From NCBI RefSeq assembly GCF_052048135.1, contig NZ_JBNAIM010000002.1, positions 186,001 to 250,000 on the forward strand: a DNA stretch of 64,000 bases, read 5' to 3'. A program made the translations under genes and the position numbers. Source of the DNA: Pelagibacter sp052048135 (GTDB lineage Bacteria > Pseudomonadota > Alphaproteobacteria > Pelagibacterales > Pelagibacteraceae). Below the pieces are notes generated by a model, which was not told where the DNA came from, did not search any database, and saw only the letters and a program-made list of their open reading frames with translations. This document shows positions 46,059-55,551 of the stretch, piece after piece (the stretch's first letter is position 1; each line of letters starts with the position of its first letter).

Positions 46059-46744
46059 AAATCAAAACTGCCTTAATATTATGTGCTGGATATGGAAAGA
46101 GGCTAAACCCAATAACTCTATCAACACCTAAACCACTTTTAAAAGTAAACAATGTAACAATGTTAGAAAATTGTATTAATATGATTTTAAGTTTAGGAAT
46201 AAAAAAAATTATTTTAAATACCTTTCATTTAAGTGAACAAATTAAAAACTTTTTGAATGATAAAAAATTTTCTGCGGATATCAGAATAGTAGAGGATGGC
46301 ACAGAAATCCTCAATACTGGAGGTGGGATTTTGAATATGATCAGTAATTCTCAAGATGATGATTATTTAGTTTTTAATCCTGATACTTTGTGGAAAGAAA
46401 ACTATATAAATGAGATAAATCAACTGCAAAATTTTTATTATTCAAATCAATTAAGTAATATTCTTTTGGTTACAAACAAGAATTTAAGCTATGATAAAAA
46501 TCTTAAAGGGGATTTTCAATTAAAAGATAATTTACTTAGTAAAAATTTAAATAAAGATTTTATTTATATTGGTTGTCAAATTTTAAATAAAAATCTCTTT
46601 AAAAAATATAAAGTTTATAATTTTTCAATATCTGAAGTATGGAATGAATTGTTAAATAAAAAACAATTAAATGGTTTTGAAAGTTTTAATAAGTTTTATC
46701 ACTTAACAAATTTAGAGATTTTTAAAAAACTAAAAGATTTTTAG
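46055..46744 (+). CDS. murU: MurNAc-1-phosphate uridylyltransferase, MurU-like
   Basis: Sugar-phosphate nucleotidyltransferase expected to make UDP-MurNAc from the AmgK product. The 229-residue protein has the signature LCAGYGKRLNPITLSTPKPLL at residues 9-29 (read in two parts: LCAGYGKRLNP and STPKPLL), GIKKIILNTFH, NTGGGIL near residue 89, and FNPDTLW. Its 3' end overlaps convergent gpmA by 23 bases. In many relatives addB-addA come next; they are not here. Confidence 0.85.
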   Translation: MKIKTALILCAGYGKRLNPITLSTPKPLLKVNNVTMLENCINMILSLGIKKIILNTFHLSEQIKNFLNDKKFSADIRIVEDGTEILNTGGGILNMISNSQDDDYLVFNPDTLWKENYINEINQLQNFYYSNQLSNILLVTNKNLSYDKNLKGDFQLKDNLLSKNLNKDFIYIGCQILNKNLFKKYKVYNFSISEVWNELLNKKQLNGFESFNKFYHLTNLEIFKKLKDF

Positions 46745-47435
46745 CTCTTTCTTTATCAAGGTACTCACAACTCTTTATTTCAGATTTTTCATCAAATTCA
46801 ATTAATAAAGGGTTTCCGGTTGGAATTTCCAAATCAGATATTTGATTATTATCTAATTTAAATAAATATTTACATAAAGCTCTTATAGAGTTTCCATGTG
46901 CAGAAATTAAAATATTTTGATTGACCAATTTTTCTTTAATTTCTTTTTCGAAATATTCAACAACTCTTGCATAAGTATCCTTGAGTGATTCTGTGTCAGG
47001 AATAAAATTTTGCGATAAATTTTTATATGTTCCAATATTTATTGGATGATATGGACTATTTTTACTCAATGGGTCTGGTTTAATATCCCAGGATCTTCGA
47101 AATTCATAAACTTTGTCTTTGCCAAGTTTTTCACTCATTTCAATTTTATTTAAACCTGTGAGAGCGCCATAATGTCTTTCATTAAGTTGCCAAGATTTTG
47201 TAAACAACTTCTCATCATTAATGATTTTTTGTATTATCTTTAAAGTGTTATTTGCTCTTAATTGAAGAGATGAGTAATAAAAATCAATTTGAATATTTTT
47301 TTTTTTAATTAATAAACCAGCTTTTTCAGCCTCTAATTTACCTTTTTCTGTTAGATCAACATCAACCCATCCAGTAAATCTTTTTTCTAAATTCCAAACA
47401 CTTTGACCATGTCTAACTAATATTAAAAAACTCAT
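46722..47435 (-). CDS. gpmA: Phosphoglycerate mutase, 2,3-BPG dependent
   Basis: Interconverts 3- and 2-phosphoglycerate in glycolysis/gluconeogenesis. The 237-residue histidine phosphatase has the phosphohistidine H9 in LVRHGQSVWN, RFTGWVDVDLTEKG near residues 19-32, NERHYGALTGLNK, and the second histidine in ISAHGNSIRAL. It stands alone on the minus strand. Confidence 0.95.
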   Translation of the reverse strand: MSFLILVRHGQSVWNLEKRFTGWVDVDLTEKGKLEAEKAGLLIKKKNIQIDFYYSSLQLRANNTLKIIQKIINDEKLFTKSWQLNERHYGALTGLNKIEMSEKLGKDKVYEFRRSWDIKPDPLSKNSPYHPINIGTYKNLSQNFIPDTESLKDTYARVVEYFEKEIKEKLVNQNILISAHGNSIRALCKYLFKLDNNQISDLEIPTGNPLLIEFDEKSEIKSCEYLDKERAKNLLVF

Positions 47436-47479
47436 ATCATAATTTTTAAAATATATTTATAATTAAATCACTTAAATAA

Positions 47480-47881
47480 ATGATAAAATTTTTTTTTAAA
47501 TATAAAGTTATTTTTTATTTTATAAATGTATGTTTAATTTTTTTATACCTTTTTCCAGGAAGTATCTTTGGTTGTATTTTCTTAGATGACTGTAAAAGAC
47601 AGCCTCAAATTACTCCAGATTTAGCTATAATTTCTTCGAATCATTTTTATGCATTTTTGATTATTTCAATAGTAGGGTTTTTCACGTATTCAAAAAAAAA
47701 AAAAGATTTAAAAATTTTAATAATTTATCTAATTTTATCATCAATTTTACTTGAAATTTTACATTTAATAATACCTGAGAGAAGTTTTCAATGGTCAGAC
47801 TTGTTTGGAAATTTATTAGCTGTGATTGTTGTAATTTTTATTCACAATCTTATATATAAATATGGAGTATTTAAAAAATAA
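47480..47881 (+). CDS. VanZ-like membrane protein
   Basis: Small membrane protein of 133 residues with about four hydrophobic helices. The pattern SSNHFYAFLIISIVGFF, then ILLEILHLIIPERSFQWSDLFGN (quoted in part), fits the VanZ-like fold: an acidic residue and His in one helix, followed by P-R-F and D-x-x-x-N. The function of such proteins is unknown, with an envelope role suspected. It overlaps the next lipoprotein gene by 20 bases. Confidence 0.65.
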   Translation: MIKFFFKYKVIFYFINVCLIFLYLFPGSIFGCIFLDDCKRQPQITPDLAIISSNHFYAFLIISIVGFFTYSKKKKDLKILIIYLILSSILLEILHLIIPERSFQWSDLFGNLLAVIVVIFIHNLIYKYGVFKK

Positions 47882-48461
47882 TTTAATAATTTTAATTTTT
47901 TTTTTATTTACTGGATGTTCATCGATTCCGTCAAATACAGCCAACAGTTGTCAAATTTTTGATGAAAGATATCTTTGGTACAAACATACTAAAAAAGTTG
48001 AACAAAAATGGGGTACTCCTATTTATATACAACTTGCTATAATTAAGATGGAATCCGACTTTGATTGGTTGGCAAAACCAGCAAGACAGAAAATTTTTAA
48101 AGTCATTCCTTATAAGCGACCGTCAAGTTCATTTGGATATTCTCAAGCAGTTAAAGGAACTTGGGAGCAATATAAAAAAGAAACAGGAAATAATTTAGCT
48201 ACTAGAGTCAGATTTAAAGATAGCGTAGACTTTATTGGATGGTATACAAATAAAACTGAGTCTATTTTAAAAATTTCTAAAAAAGATGCTTTTAAACAAT
48301 ATATTGCATATCATGAAGGGTGGGGAAATTATAAAAATTATAAAATTAATAAAAAAGTAATTAAACTTGCAAAAAAAGTAGAAAAGCAATCAAATATTTA
48401 CAAAAAACAGTTATTTAATTGTAGAAATTTACTTAATAAGAAAAAGTATATTATTTTTTAG
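47862..48461 (+). CDS. Lipoprotein with lysozyme-like (SLT) domain
   Basis: Probable outer-membrane lytic transglycosylase. A lipobox LFTGC ends at C19 after a hydrophobic signal. The body has IQLAIIKMESDFDW with a candidate catalytic glutamate E64, SSSFGYSQAVKGTWEQYKKE resembling the transglycosylase GLMQ..P.T region, and AYHEGWGNY. This is a divergent member of the lysozyme superfamily, so activity is a prediction. The 3' end overlaps the convergent RND gene by 11 bases. Confidence 0.75.
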   Translation: MEYLKNNLIILIFFLFTGCSSIPSNTANSCQIFDERYLWYKHTKKVEQKWGTPIYIQLAIIKMESDFDWLAKPARQKIFKVIPYKRPSSSFGYSQAVKGTWEQYKKETGNNLATRVRFKDSVDFIGWYTNKTESILKISKKDAFKQYIAYHEGWGNYKNYKINKKVIKLAKKVEKQSNIYKKQLFNCRNLLNKKKYIIF

Positions 48462-51400
48462 ATAACTCTCTTTTTAATTCTAAATCTATAGTATCAATTC
48501 GTTTAGTATTTTTTGCTAAAGCTAAATACATTGATGGTGTAACATACAATGTAAAGAAAGTGGAAATAATCATTCCTCCTAATATGGTTGATCCAACTGC
48601 TAATCTTGAGCCCTCACCAGCACCAGGTCCAATATTACCTATTACTAATGGCATCATCGCTATCATAGTACTTAGAGATGTCATTATAATTGGTCTAAAT
48701 CTAACTGAACAAGCCTCTTTAACCGCTATGTCTATATTTTTTCCCATAGTTCTAATTTGATTTGCATAATCAACAATTAAAATACTATTTTTGGTTGAGA
48801 TCCCAATTAGTATTATCAAAGCTATTTGAGAAAAAATATTTACAGAGCTATTTAAAAATAAAATAAATACCAGCCCTCCAAAAATTGCTAATGGTACTGT
48901 TAAAAAAATTATAAAAGGATGAACAAATGAATTAAATGTGGCTGCCATCACAAGATAAGATGTAAGCAGAGCTAATACAAAAATTATAAATAATTCATTA
49001 CTTGTTTCTTTAATTTCTTCAGATTTACCTTTCCAGGTAATTTGATTTTCTGGTGCTTCATCAGACATAACTTGTTCAAAAAATTTGATTGCTTCTGTCA
49101 AAGTATAGCTTTCACTAATATTAGCAGAAATTGTTATAGCTCTTTGTCTATTATATCTAGCAAGCTCTTTTGCAGTACCTTCCTCTTTAAAATTTACTAA
49201 ATTAGCTAAAGAAATAAGTTTTCCATTAGTTTCAGAACGTACATATATTTTTGAAATCCCTTCTTTATTCCTTCTATCTGACAAATATTGTTGAACAATG
49301 ATAGGGTACTCTTTGCCTAATCTATTAAATGTAGTAATTCTTTTTCCCCCATAAAGAGTTTCTAAAGTTTCACCTATTGACCTTGTTGAAACACCTAAAT
49401 CCTTAGCTTTAATTTGATCAATTATTAGTTTTACTTCTGGTTTATTTCGATTGTAATCAGATTCAATTCTGGAAAGATTTCTATTAGATCTAAGTTTTCT
49501 TATTACTTTTGATTGAATTTCTTCAAGTTCTTCATACGTACTTCCATAAACAACCATTTGAACTGGCTTGTTGTAATTCGAGACTCTTATTGATTGGGGA
49601 GATATTGGAAAAGCTAACGCTTGAGGTAAAGTAACTATTTTACCAATAGCTTCTCTCAAAACTACTTCTTGACCTTTCTTTCTGTTTTTCCAATCATCCA
49701 ATAAGGCAATAATTATAAAACTATTATAAGAATTAGCTGAGCTACCAAAACCTGGTACTCTCATTATAAATCTAGAGTATGGACTATCTTCGGCTTGCAG
49801 AAGTGGTATCAATCTTGCCTCAACTTTTTGGGCTTGTTCTTGAGTATACTCAAAAGAACTTCCTTCATCAGTAGAACCAATTATCAAATATGCACCACGG
49901 TCTTCTTGAGGAAGAAGTTCTTTTTTTGAAAAACTAAATAATAAAACTGAAGATATAATAATTAAAACAATAAACAAACTTATAGTTTTAGTTTTATAAA
50001 TAACAATCTCTAAAGTTTCTTTATAAAAATTAGCAAAACTTAAAAAAATATTTTCAAATTTTTTAATCAAAACTCTTTTAGATGTTCTTTTGTTCAGAAA
50101 TTTACTTGCAAGCATTGGAGATAAAGTTAATGCCACAAAAGAGGAAACAACAATTGAAAATGATAATGCAATTGCTGTTTCTCTAAATAGTGTACCAGAA
50201 ATACCTTCAATAAAAATTAATGGTAGAAAAACTGCTACCAAAATTAGTGTAGTTGCTATAATTGCAAATGAAATTTGTTTAGAACCTTTATATGCAGCAA
50301 CCAGTGGTGTTTCACCATTTTCTATTCTTCTATAAATTGCATCAGTCATTATCACAGAGTCATCAGTAATAATTCCTATTGCTAAAATAAAACTTAAAAG
50401 TACAAAAATATTTATTGATAAACCAAAAATATAAAGACCTAAAAATGATGCAATTAAGCTAACAGGTAGAGCAATAGCAGGTACAATTACTGCTTTAAGA
50501 TTTCCTAAGAACAAATAGATTATTAGTACAACTAAAATAAATGCTATTAGGAGAGTTTTGTATACTTCTTCAATAGCAGCTTCCACATAGTTAGCTCTGT
50601 TAAAAGAGACTCTTAAATCAAGTCCATCTGGTAAGGTTTTTTTAACTTCAATTATTTTTTTCTTAATATCATCTGAAAGTTCAACAGTTGATGCTCCACT
50701 TCTTGCATAAATCCCAATTCCAACTGTTTTCAAGTTTACTTGATCTTTAGTTTGAGATTTAAATAAAGTTTTTTCAGAAACAGGACCAAATTCTATATTA
50801 GCAATATCAGATAATAAAATAACTTTATTAGCAGTTTTTTTAATTGGGAGTTGTTTGATTGAATTTATATCATTATACGACTTATCCAAATTAAGTGTTA
50901 GATCAATATTATCTGCTTCAAGAGTTCCCGCAGGTAGACTAATATTTTCTCCTCGCATAGCTAATTCAACTTCTTTTATAGTTAGATCATTTGCAGCAAG
51001 TTTAATTGGATCAACCCAAACTCTAATACTTAGCTCTCTTAAACCTCCAACCAATATTCTTCCAACATTTTTAATACTTGAAAACTGATCCACTAAATAT
51101 CTCTCGGCATAATCTCCTAACTCAAGATCACTCCAAGTAGAGGATGACAAAGATAGCCACATTGTAGTTGTAAATCCTGCAGCTCTTTTGAGAATTTGAG
51201 GAGGATCAGACTCAGATGGTAGATTATCAACTACTCTCGCAACTCTTTCTCTAATGTCGTTAGCTGCATTATCAAGATTAATGCTAGTATCAAACTCGAC
51301 GTTTATTGTGCTTCTTCCATTTTCAGATTTAGAATCAATATTTTTTATTCCTTCAGCACCACCAATTACATCTTCAACAACCTGAGTAACTTCTTGATCC

Positions 51401-51579
51401 ACTATTGAAGCAGATGCAGATTTATAGTTTATTTGTACTTGAACAACAGGGGGCTGGATACCATTAGGTAATTCTCGAACTGGCAATTTCCAAAAAACAA
51501 ATAAACCAAAAACAATCAATATTAGGGACATTACCCATGAAACAGCTGGTCTTTTAATACTTAATTCAGTAATAAACAT
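48451..51579 (-). CDS. RND-family efflux transporter (AcrB/MexB-like)
   Basis: Proton-driven inner-membrane exporter of 1042 residues. An N-terminal helix begins ITELSIKRPAVSWVMSLIL. Two large periplasmic porter regions are each followed by a bundle of transmembrane helices. ILAIGIITDDSVIMTDAIYR near residue 400 is TM4, with the two aspartates used for proton relay. The stop is followed downstream (on the plus strand) by the overlapping SLT gene. The substrate cannot be told. The partner outer-membrane channel is not in the window. Confidence 0.93.
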   Translation of the reverse strand: MFITELSIKRPAVSWVMSLILIVFGLFVFWKLPVRELPNGIQPPVVQVQINYKSASASIVDQEVTQVVEDVIGGAEGIKNIDSKSENGRSTINVEFDTSINLDNAANDIRERVARVVDNLPSESDPPQILKRAAGFTTTMWLSLSSSTWSDLELGDYAERYLVDQFSSIKNVGRILVGGLRELSIRVWVDPIKLAANDLTIKEVELAMRGENISLPAGTLEADNIDLTLNLDKSYNDINSIKQLPIKKTANKVILLSDIANIEFGPVSEKTLFKSQTKDQVNLKTVGIGIYARSGASTVELSDDIKKKIIEVKKTLPDGLDLRVSFNRANYVEAAIEEVYKTLLIAFILVVLIIYLFLGNLKAVIVPAIALPVSLIASFLGLYIFGLSINIFVLLSFILAIGIITDDSVIMTDAIYRRIENGETPLVAAYKGSKQISFAIIATTLILVAVFLPLIFIEGISGTLFRETAIALSFSIVVSSFVALTLSPMLASKFLNKRTSKRVLIKKFENIFLSFANFYKETLEIVIYKTKTISLFIVLIIISSVLLFSFSKKELLPQEDRGAYLIIGSTDEGSSFEYTQEQAQKVEARLIPLLQAEDSPYSRFIMRVPGFGSSANSYNSFIIIALLDDWKNRKKGQEVVLREAIGKIVTLPQALAFPISPQSIRVSNYNKPVQMVVYGSTYEELEEIQSKVIRKLRSNRNLSRIESDYNRNKPEVKLIIDQIKAKDLGVSTRSIGETLETLYGGKRITTFNRLGKEYPIIVQQYLSDRRNKEGISKIYVRSETNGKLISLANLVNFKEEGTAKELARYNRQRAITISANISESYTLTEAIKFFEQVMSDEAPENQITWKGKSEEIKETSNELFIIFVLALLTSYLVMAATFNSFVHPFIIFLTVPLAIFGGLVFILFLNSSVNIFSQIALIILIGISTKNSILIVDYANQIRTMGKNIDIAVKEACSVRFRPIIMTSLSTMIAMMPLVIGNIGPGAGEGSRLAVGSTILGGMIISTFFTLYVTPSMYLALAKNTKRIDTIDLELKRELSKK

Positions 51580-52449
51580 TTATTTATTAATTGGTTTTAT
51601 TTTTCCTCTAGGACGGACTTTTTTTAAACCTTCAGCCACAATAATATCTCCCTCATTAAGTCCAGAAATTATCTCGATATTTTTATTAGCTCTTAATCCA
51701 GTTTTAACTTCAGTTTTGTTAGCTATATTTTCTTCATTAATTTTATAAACAAAGGATTTGTCTCCTTCTACCATGACGCTAGTATCAGGAACACTTAATG
51801 AATTTCTTAGATTAAATTTGACACTTACTTCCAATAAAGATCCTGAGATTAATTCTAAATCTGTATTAGCAATTTTAATACGTGATAATAAGCTTCTTGT
51901 ATCTGCGTTTATTCTGCTTGAAACAAAATCAACCTCTCCTAAAAAAATTTTGTCCTTTAAGCTTGATAACCTAACTTCGACTGGCAAACCTTTTTTTATT
52001 GATGCAGAATAATTTTCTGGAATTTTTATATCAGAATAAATAATTGAGTTATCATCAAGTGTGATAATAAAAATATTATTTGATATTAAAATATCCTCAG
52101 TAAGACCAGTGTATCCAAGAACTCCACTAAAAGGAGCTATTATATTTCCACTTTTTAATTTAATTAAAATTTCTCCTTTTTTAACAAAGTTTTTTAACTT
52201 TAATTCTTCGAAAAGATCTTCTTTTCTAATTTTAAATGTTTCTGACTTTTTTGAAATTGCAGTACCAAAAGTATCTATTCTATCTGAGAATTCTTTTTTA
52301 ATAACTTCAGTTACTATGATTCCTGGAGGTGGTCTTTTACTAAATTTTTTTTTAAAATGATTTCCAATCATTGTTCTTCCAACTATTACAATTGCAATAA
52401 TTAAGAAAAATATAAGAACTATAGAAGTAATTTTAGTTGATCTTTTCAT
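51580..52449 (-). CDS. RND membrane fusion protein
   Basis: Periplasmic adaptor of the RND pump. The 289-residue protein has one N-terminal membrane helix at about residues 8-27 and a lipoyl/barrel-sandwich region (GEILIKLKSGNIIAPFSG near residue 95). Beta-barrel and membrane-proximal domains follow, ending GLNEGDIIVAEGLKKVRPRG. It is shorter than AcrA (about 370), and the coiled-coil hairpin is nearly absent. The stop abuts the pump gene start. Confidence 0.9.
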   Translation of the reverse strand: MKRSTKITSIVLIFFLIIAIVIVGRTMIGNHFKKKFSKRPPPGIIVTEVIKKEFSDRIDTFGTAISKKSETFKIRKEDLFEELKLKNFVKKGEILIKLKSGNIIAPFSGVLGYTGLTEDILISNNIFIITLDDNSIIYSDIKIPENYSASIKKGLPVEVRLSSLKDKIFLGEVDFVSSRINADTRSLLSRIKIANTDLELISGSLLEVSVKFNLRNSLSVPDTSVMVEGDKSFVYKINEENIANKTEVKTGLRANKNIEIISGLNEGDIIVAEGLKKVRPRGKIKPINK

Positions 52450-52455
52450 GTCGAT

Positions 52456-53271
52456 TTAAATTATACCGTATTCAGACCAAGAACCGTCATAAATACTAGG
52501 CTGATATTTATCATTTATTAAAGAATATGCTAGTGCCAAAACGCATGCTGTAACGCCAGAACCACACGAAAAAACTATATTTTTTTCATTTATATTTTCT
52601 AAACAAGATAGAAAAATTTTTTCTAGTTCTTTTTTACTCTTAAATGTTTTGTCGTTATTAATACAATAACTAAATGGAATACAAAAAGAATTTTCTATTT
52701 TTCCACTTCTTAATCCTTTCCTAGGTTCTGGAACGTTCCCTAAAAATCTATCTTTGCTTCTAGCATCAATTACTTTAAATTTTTTTGATTTTATATTTTG
52801 ATATATTGAATATTTGTCTTTGACCAATTCTTTTTTTTCAAAACTTTTATAATTTGATTTTTCAATGTGAGATATATCTTTTGTTATAACTCTTTTTTCT
52901 TTTAACCACTTATTTAAACCACCATTTAAAACATGAATTAATTTTGGATCATGGCCAAAATAAACAAAATTAAACCAACAACGACATGAGCTAATTACAT
53001 CAGAGTTGTCATATACAACTATTTTATCATTTTTGTTGATACCCATTCCTGATACGATTTTTTCCCAATCTCTTTTATTGACTAGCATGTGAGGTAGATT
53101 AGTATTTTTTTTAGAATTATTATCTAAATCAAAAAAAATAGCATTTGGAATATGTTGTGATTTATATTCTTCGTAACCATCTCGTTCAGTCTGAGGCATG
53201 TGCCAAGAGCAATCAATAATTTTTACATTATCTAAATTTTTTTCTAACCACTCAGTTTCAATTAAAGACAT
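52456..53271 (-). CDS. sseA: 3-Mercaptopyruvate sulfurtransferase
   Basis: Two-domain rhodanese enzyme that transfers sulfur from 3-mercaptopyruvate. The 271-residue protein has the catalytic cysteine C236 in the CGSGVTA loop, which is typical of mercaptopyruvate rather than thiosulfate sulfurtransferases. WLEKNLDNVKIIDCSWHMP opens the inactive N-terminal domain, and VIDARSKDRFLG opens the active domain. It lies two bases downstream of msrA. Confidence 0.92.
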   Translation of the reverse strand: MSLIETEWLEKNLDNVKIIDCSWHMPQTERDGYEEYKSQHIPNAIFFDLDNNSKKNTNLPHMLVNKRDWEKIVSGMGINKNDKIVVYDNSDVISSCRCWFNFVYFGHDPKLIHVLNGGLNKWLKEKRVITKDISHIEKSNYKSFEKKELVKDKYSIYQNIKSKKFKVIDARSKDRFLGNVPEPRKGLRSGKIENSFCIPFSYCINNDKTFKSKKELEKIFLSCLENINEKNIVFSCGSGVTACVLALAYSLINDKYQPSIYDGSWSEYGII

Positions 53272-53273
53272 AA

Positions 53274-53717
53274 TTATCTTTTTTCTAAATATTTTTGGTG
53301 ATATTCTTCAGCTGGACAGTAATTTTTTATTAATGAAATTTTAGTGACTACTTTACCAGATAATTCTTTATTCACTTTGTTTAAAACTTTTTCAGCAATT
53401 TTTTTTTGTTCATCATTCAAATAGAATATTTCACTTCTATACTGTGTTCCAAAATCAGGCCCTTGAGAATTAAGAGTAGTCGGGTCATGGATATCAAAAA
53501 AAATATTTAAAATTTTTTCATAGGAAATAATTTTCTCGTCAAAATCAAGTTTGACTACTTCTGCATGATTGGTTGTGCCAGTACAAACTTCTTTATAGGT
53601 TGTTGTAGAGCTATTGCCACCACAATAACCAACTTCAGTTTTAATAATACCATCAATTTTGCTAAATTTGATTTCGGGTCCCCAAAAACATCCAAGAGCT
53701 AAAACTGCTATTTCCAT
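53274..53717 (-). CDS. msrA: Peptide-methionine (S)-S-oxide reductase
   Basis: Reduces methionine-S-sulfoxide in proteins or free methionine. The 147-residue protein has the active-site GCFWG at 9-13 with C10, VGYCGG near residue 31, HAEVVKLDFDE, FDIHDPTTLNSQGPDFGTQY, and AEEYHQKYL at the C terminus. It is the short form, lacking the C-terminal extension with recycling cysteines found in E. coli MsrA. Confidence 0.95.
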   Translation of the reverse strand: MEIAVLALGCFWGPEIKFSKIDGIIKTEVGYCGGNSSTTTYKEVCTGTTNHAEVVKLDFDEKIISYEKILNIFFDIHDPTTLNSQGPDFGTQYRSEIFYLNDEQKKIAEKVLNKVNKELSGKVVTKISLIKNYCPAEEYHQKYLEKR

Positions 53718-53752
53718 TGATTATGATTTAAATTAATTTACAAATTATTCAT

Positions 53753-54637
53753 ATGCTTAGTAAAAATCAATTGGGTTTTTTGTACATGTTTATGTCTATT
53801 TGTGCATTTTCACTAATGGATGTAATTGTAAAATGGTCAGTTGACTATCCACTGGGACAAGTTTTATTTTTCAGAGGTTTTTTTGGAATTATTTTTTATT
53901 TTTTTATTATACCAAGGGACAGACTTCATAATTTTTATATAACAAAAAGACCAGGTTTACATTTTTTAAGATGTGCCTCAGGATTAATTGCATTAGTAGC
54001 AATATTTATAGCATTAAGAGAACTACCATTAGCTACAGTAGTAAGTATTTCTTTTGCTGCACCAATATTTACAACTATTTTTTCAATTTTTTTATTAAGC
54101 GAAAAAGTAGGAATTTTTAGATGGCTTGCAGTGATTGTAGGTTTTATAGGTATTTTAATAATTACAGAACCAGGAATAAGTGAATTAAATATCTACTATA
54201 TATTTCCGATAATATTTTGTTTAGGGCTTTCTTATGTAGCAATAACTATTAGACAACTATCATCAACAGAACCTGTTTGGTTAATTTCTTTTTATTTTTC
54301 ATTATCGATTACTTTATTGAGTTTTTTTACAATTCCACAAGGTTGGGTTATGCCTAGCTTTAATCATCTTCTTTTACTATCTTTAATTGGAATTTTTGGT
54401 GGAGTTGCAAATTTATGGTTGAGTCAGTCTTATAAATTTTCTGAAGTTTCTCTAGTAACTCCTTTAAAGTATTTAGCGTTAGTTTTTGCGATAATTTTTG
54501 GATATCTCATTTGGGGGGAAATACCTACAATTAAAACATTAGCTGGTGCTTTATTAGTAATTATTTCAACACTGATAATTTTTAGAAGAGAAATTTATAA
54601 TAAAAAAATTATTACTTCTAAAACAATCAATGACTAA
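53753..54637 (+). CDS. EamA/DMT-family transporter
   Basis: Inner-membrane transporter of the drug/metabolite superfamily, with about ten hydrophobic helices in 294 residues and two EamA repeats. The first helix reads FLYMFMSICAFSLMDVIVKW, with FFRGFFG and LPLATVVSISFAAPIF following. SEVSLVTPLKYLALVFAIIFGYLIWGE is the matching part of repeat two (quoted in part). The substrate is unknown. It starts 35 bases from divergent msrA. Confidence 0.85.
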   Translation: MLSKNQLGFLYMFMSICAFSLMDVIVKWSVDYPLGQVLFFRGFFGIIFYFFIIPRDRLHNFYITKRPGLHFLRCASGLIALVAIFIALRELPLATVVSISFAAPIFTTIFSIFLLSEKVGIFRWLAVIVGFIGILIITEPGISELNIYYIFPIIFCLGLSYVAITIRQLSSTEPVWLISFYFSLSITLLSFFTIPQGWVMPSFNHLLLLSLIGIFGGVANLWLSQSYKFSEVSLVTPLKYLALVFAIIFGYLIWGEIPTIKTLAGALLVIISTLIIFRREIYNKKIITSKTIND

Positions 54638-55265
54638 AGTTCCAAAATATTGGGATAAGGCAAAAAAGTACTTATCTAAAAAAGATCGTATAATGTATAA
54701 ATTAATTAAAAGTTATCAAAGTCCTTCTGAAATTATTTTAACATCAAGAAGAGATGTTTTCTTTTCTTTATGTAAAAGCATAATAGGACAACAAATTAGT
54801 GTTGCTGCGGCTAATTCTGTTTTTTTAAAATTTAAAAAAAAATGCAATGGTAAAATTAATGCAAAAATAGTTTCAAAATTAAGCTCCTCTCAATTAAAAA
54901 GTTGTGGTCTTAGTCGACAAAAAGTTTTAGGCATCAAAAGTTTATCAAAGGTAATTCTTAATAAATCCTTCAATCCAAAACTTATAAGTAAAATGAATGA
55001 TGAAGAGGCAATAATATATTTATCAAAATTAAGACAAATAGGAAGGTGGTCAGCAGAAATGATTTTATTATTTACTTACAACAGGTCTAATATTTGGCCA
55101 GTTCAAGATATTGGTCTTTTGAGAGCAATTTCAAAAAATTATAAAAAAAAATATTTACCTCCAGAAAAGTTCGTAAATTTTTTAAGAAAAAGGTTTTCAC
55201 CTTATTGTTCGGTAGCCACATGGTATCTTTGGAGAAGTATTGATCCTGAACCTATTCAGTACTAA
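54630..55265 (+). CDS. alkA: DNA-3-methyladenine glycosylase II (HhH-GPD)
   Basis: Base-excision repair glycosylase for alkylated purines. The 211 residues carry SIIGQQISVAAANSV near residues 50-64. The helix-hairpin-helix LRQIGRWSAEMILLF is at about 134-148, followed by the catalytic aspartate D160 in WPVQDIGLLRAI. It lacks an AlkA-type N-terminal domain, like Mag-type enzymes. It overlaps the EamA gene by eight bases and the convergent DUF1330 gene by 14. Confidence 0.88.
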   Translation: MTKVPKYWDKAKKYLSKKDRIMYKLIKSYQSPSEIILTSRRDVFFSLCKSIIGQQISVAAANSVFLKFKKKCNGKINAKIVSKLSSSQLKSCGLSRQKVLGIKSLSKVILNKSFNPKLISKMNDEEAIIYLSKLRQIGRWSAEMILLFTYNRSNIWPVQDIGLLRAISKNYKKKYLPPEKFVNFLRKRFSPYCSVATWYLWRSIDPEPIQY

Positions 55266-55551
55266 ATCCCTCAACGATTTGCATGTGCCTTCTTGTAGTG
55301 TCTTTAGCTAGATCCCAACCTGCTTGATATTCTTTTGACTTATGACATTTTAAAGCTTGTTCATAACTTGGAAACTCCCAAATTACAGTTCTTACAAAAT
55401 CATCTCCTTCAAAAGTTTGATGATTGCCACCTCTTACTAAAGGCTTTCCACCATAACCTTTGATTATGGGTGTTACTGTTTCAGCGTACTTTTTTAGGTT
55501 TTCTTGATTGTTTACTTCTAAATATAAACTTATCCAATAAGCTTTTTTCAT
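55252..55551 (-). CDS. DUF1330 family protein
   Basis: Small cytoplasmic protein of 99 residues with a dimeric alpha/beta-barrel (ferredoxin-like) pattern: KAYWISLYLEVNN at the start, GKPLVRGGNHQTFEGDD, VIWEFPSYEQALKCHKSKEY, and a C-terminal strand MQIVEGF. This matches DUF1330. The function is not known. It is read divergently from the cytochrome c gene. Confidence 0.8.
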   Translation of the reverse strand: MKKAYWISLYLEVNNQENLKKYAETVTPIIKGYGGKPLVRGGNHQTFEGDDFVRTVIWEFPSYEQALKCHKSKEYQAGWDLAKDTTRRHMQIVEGFSTE

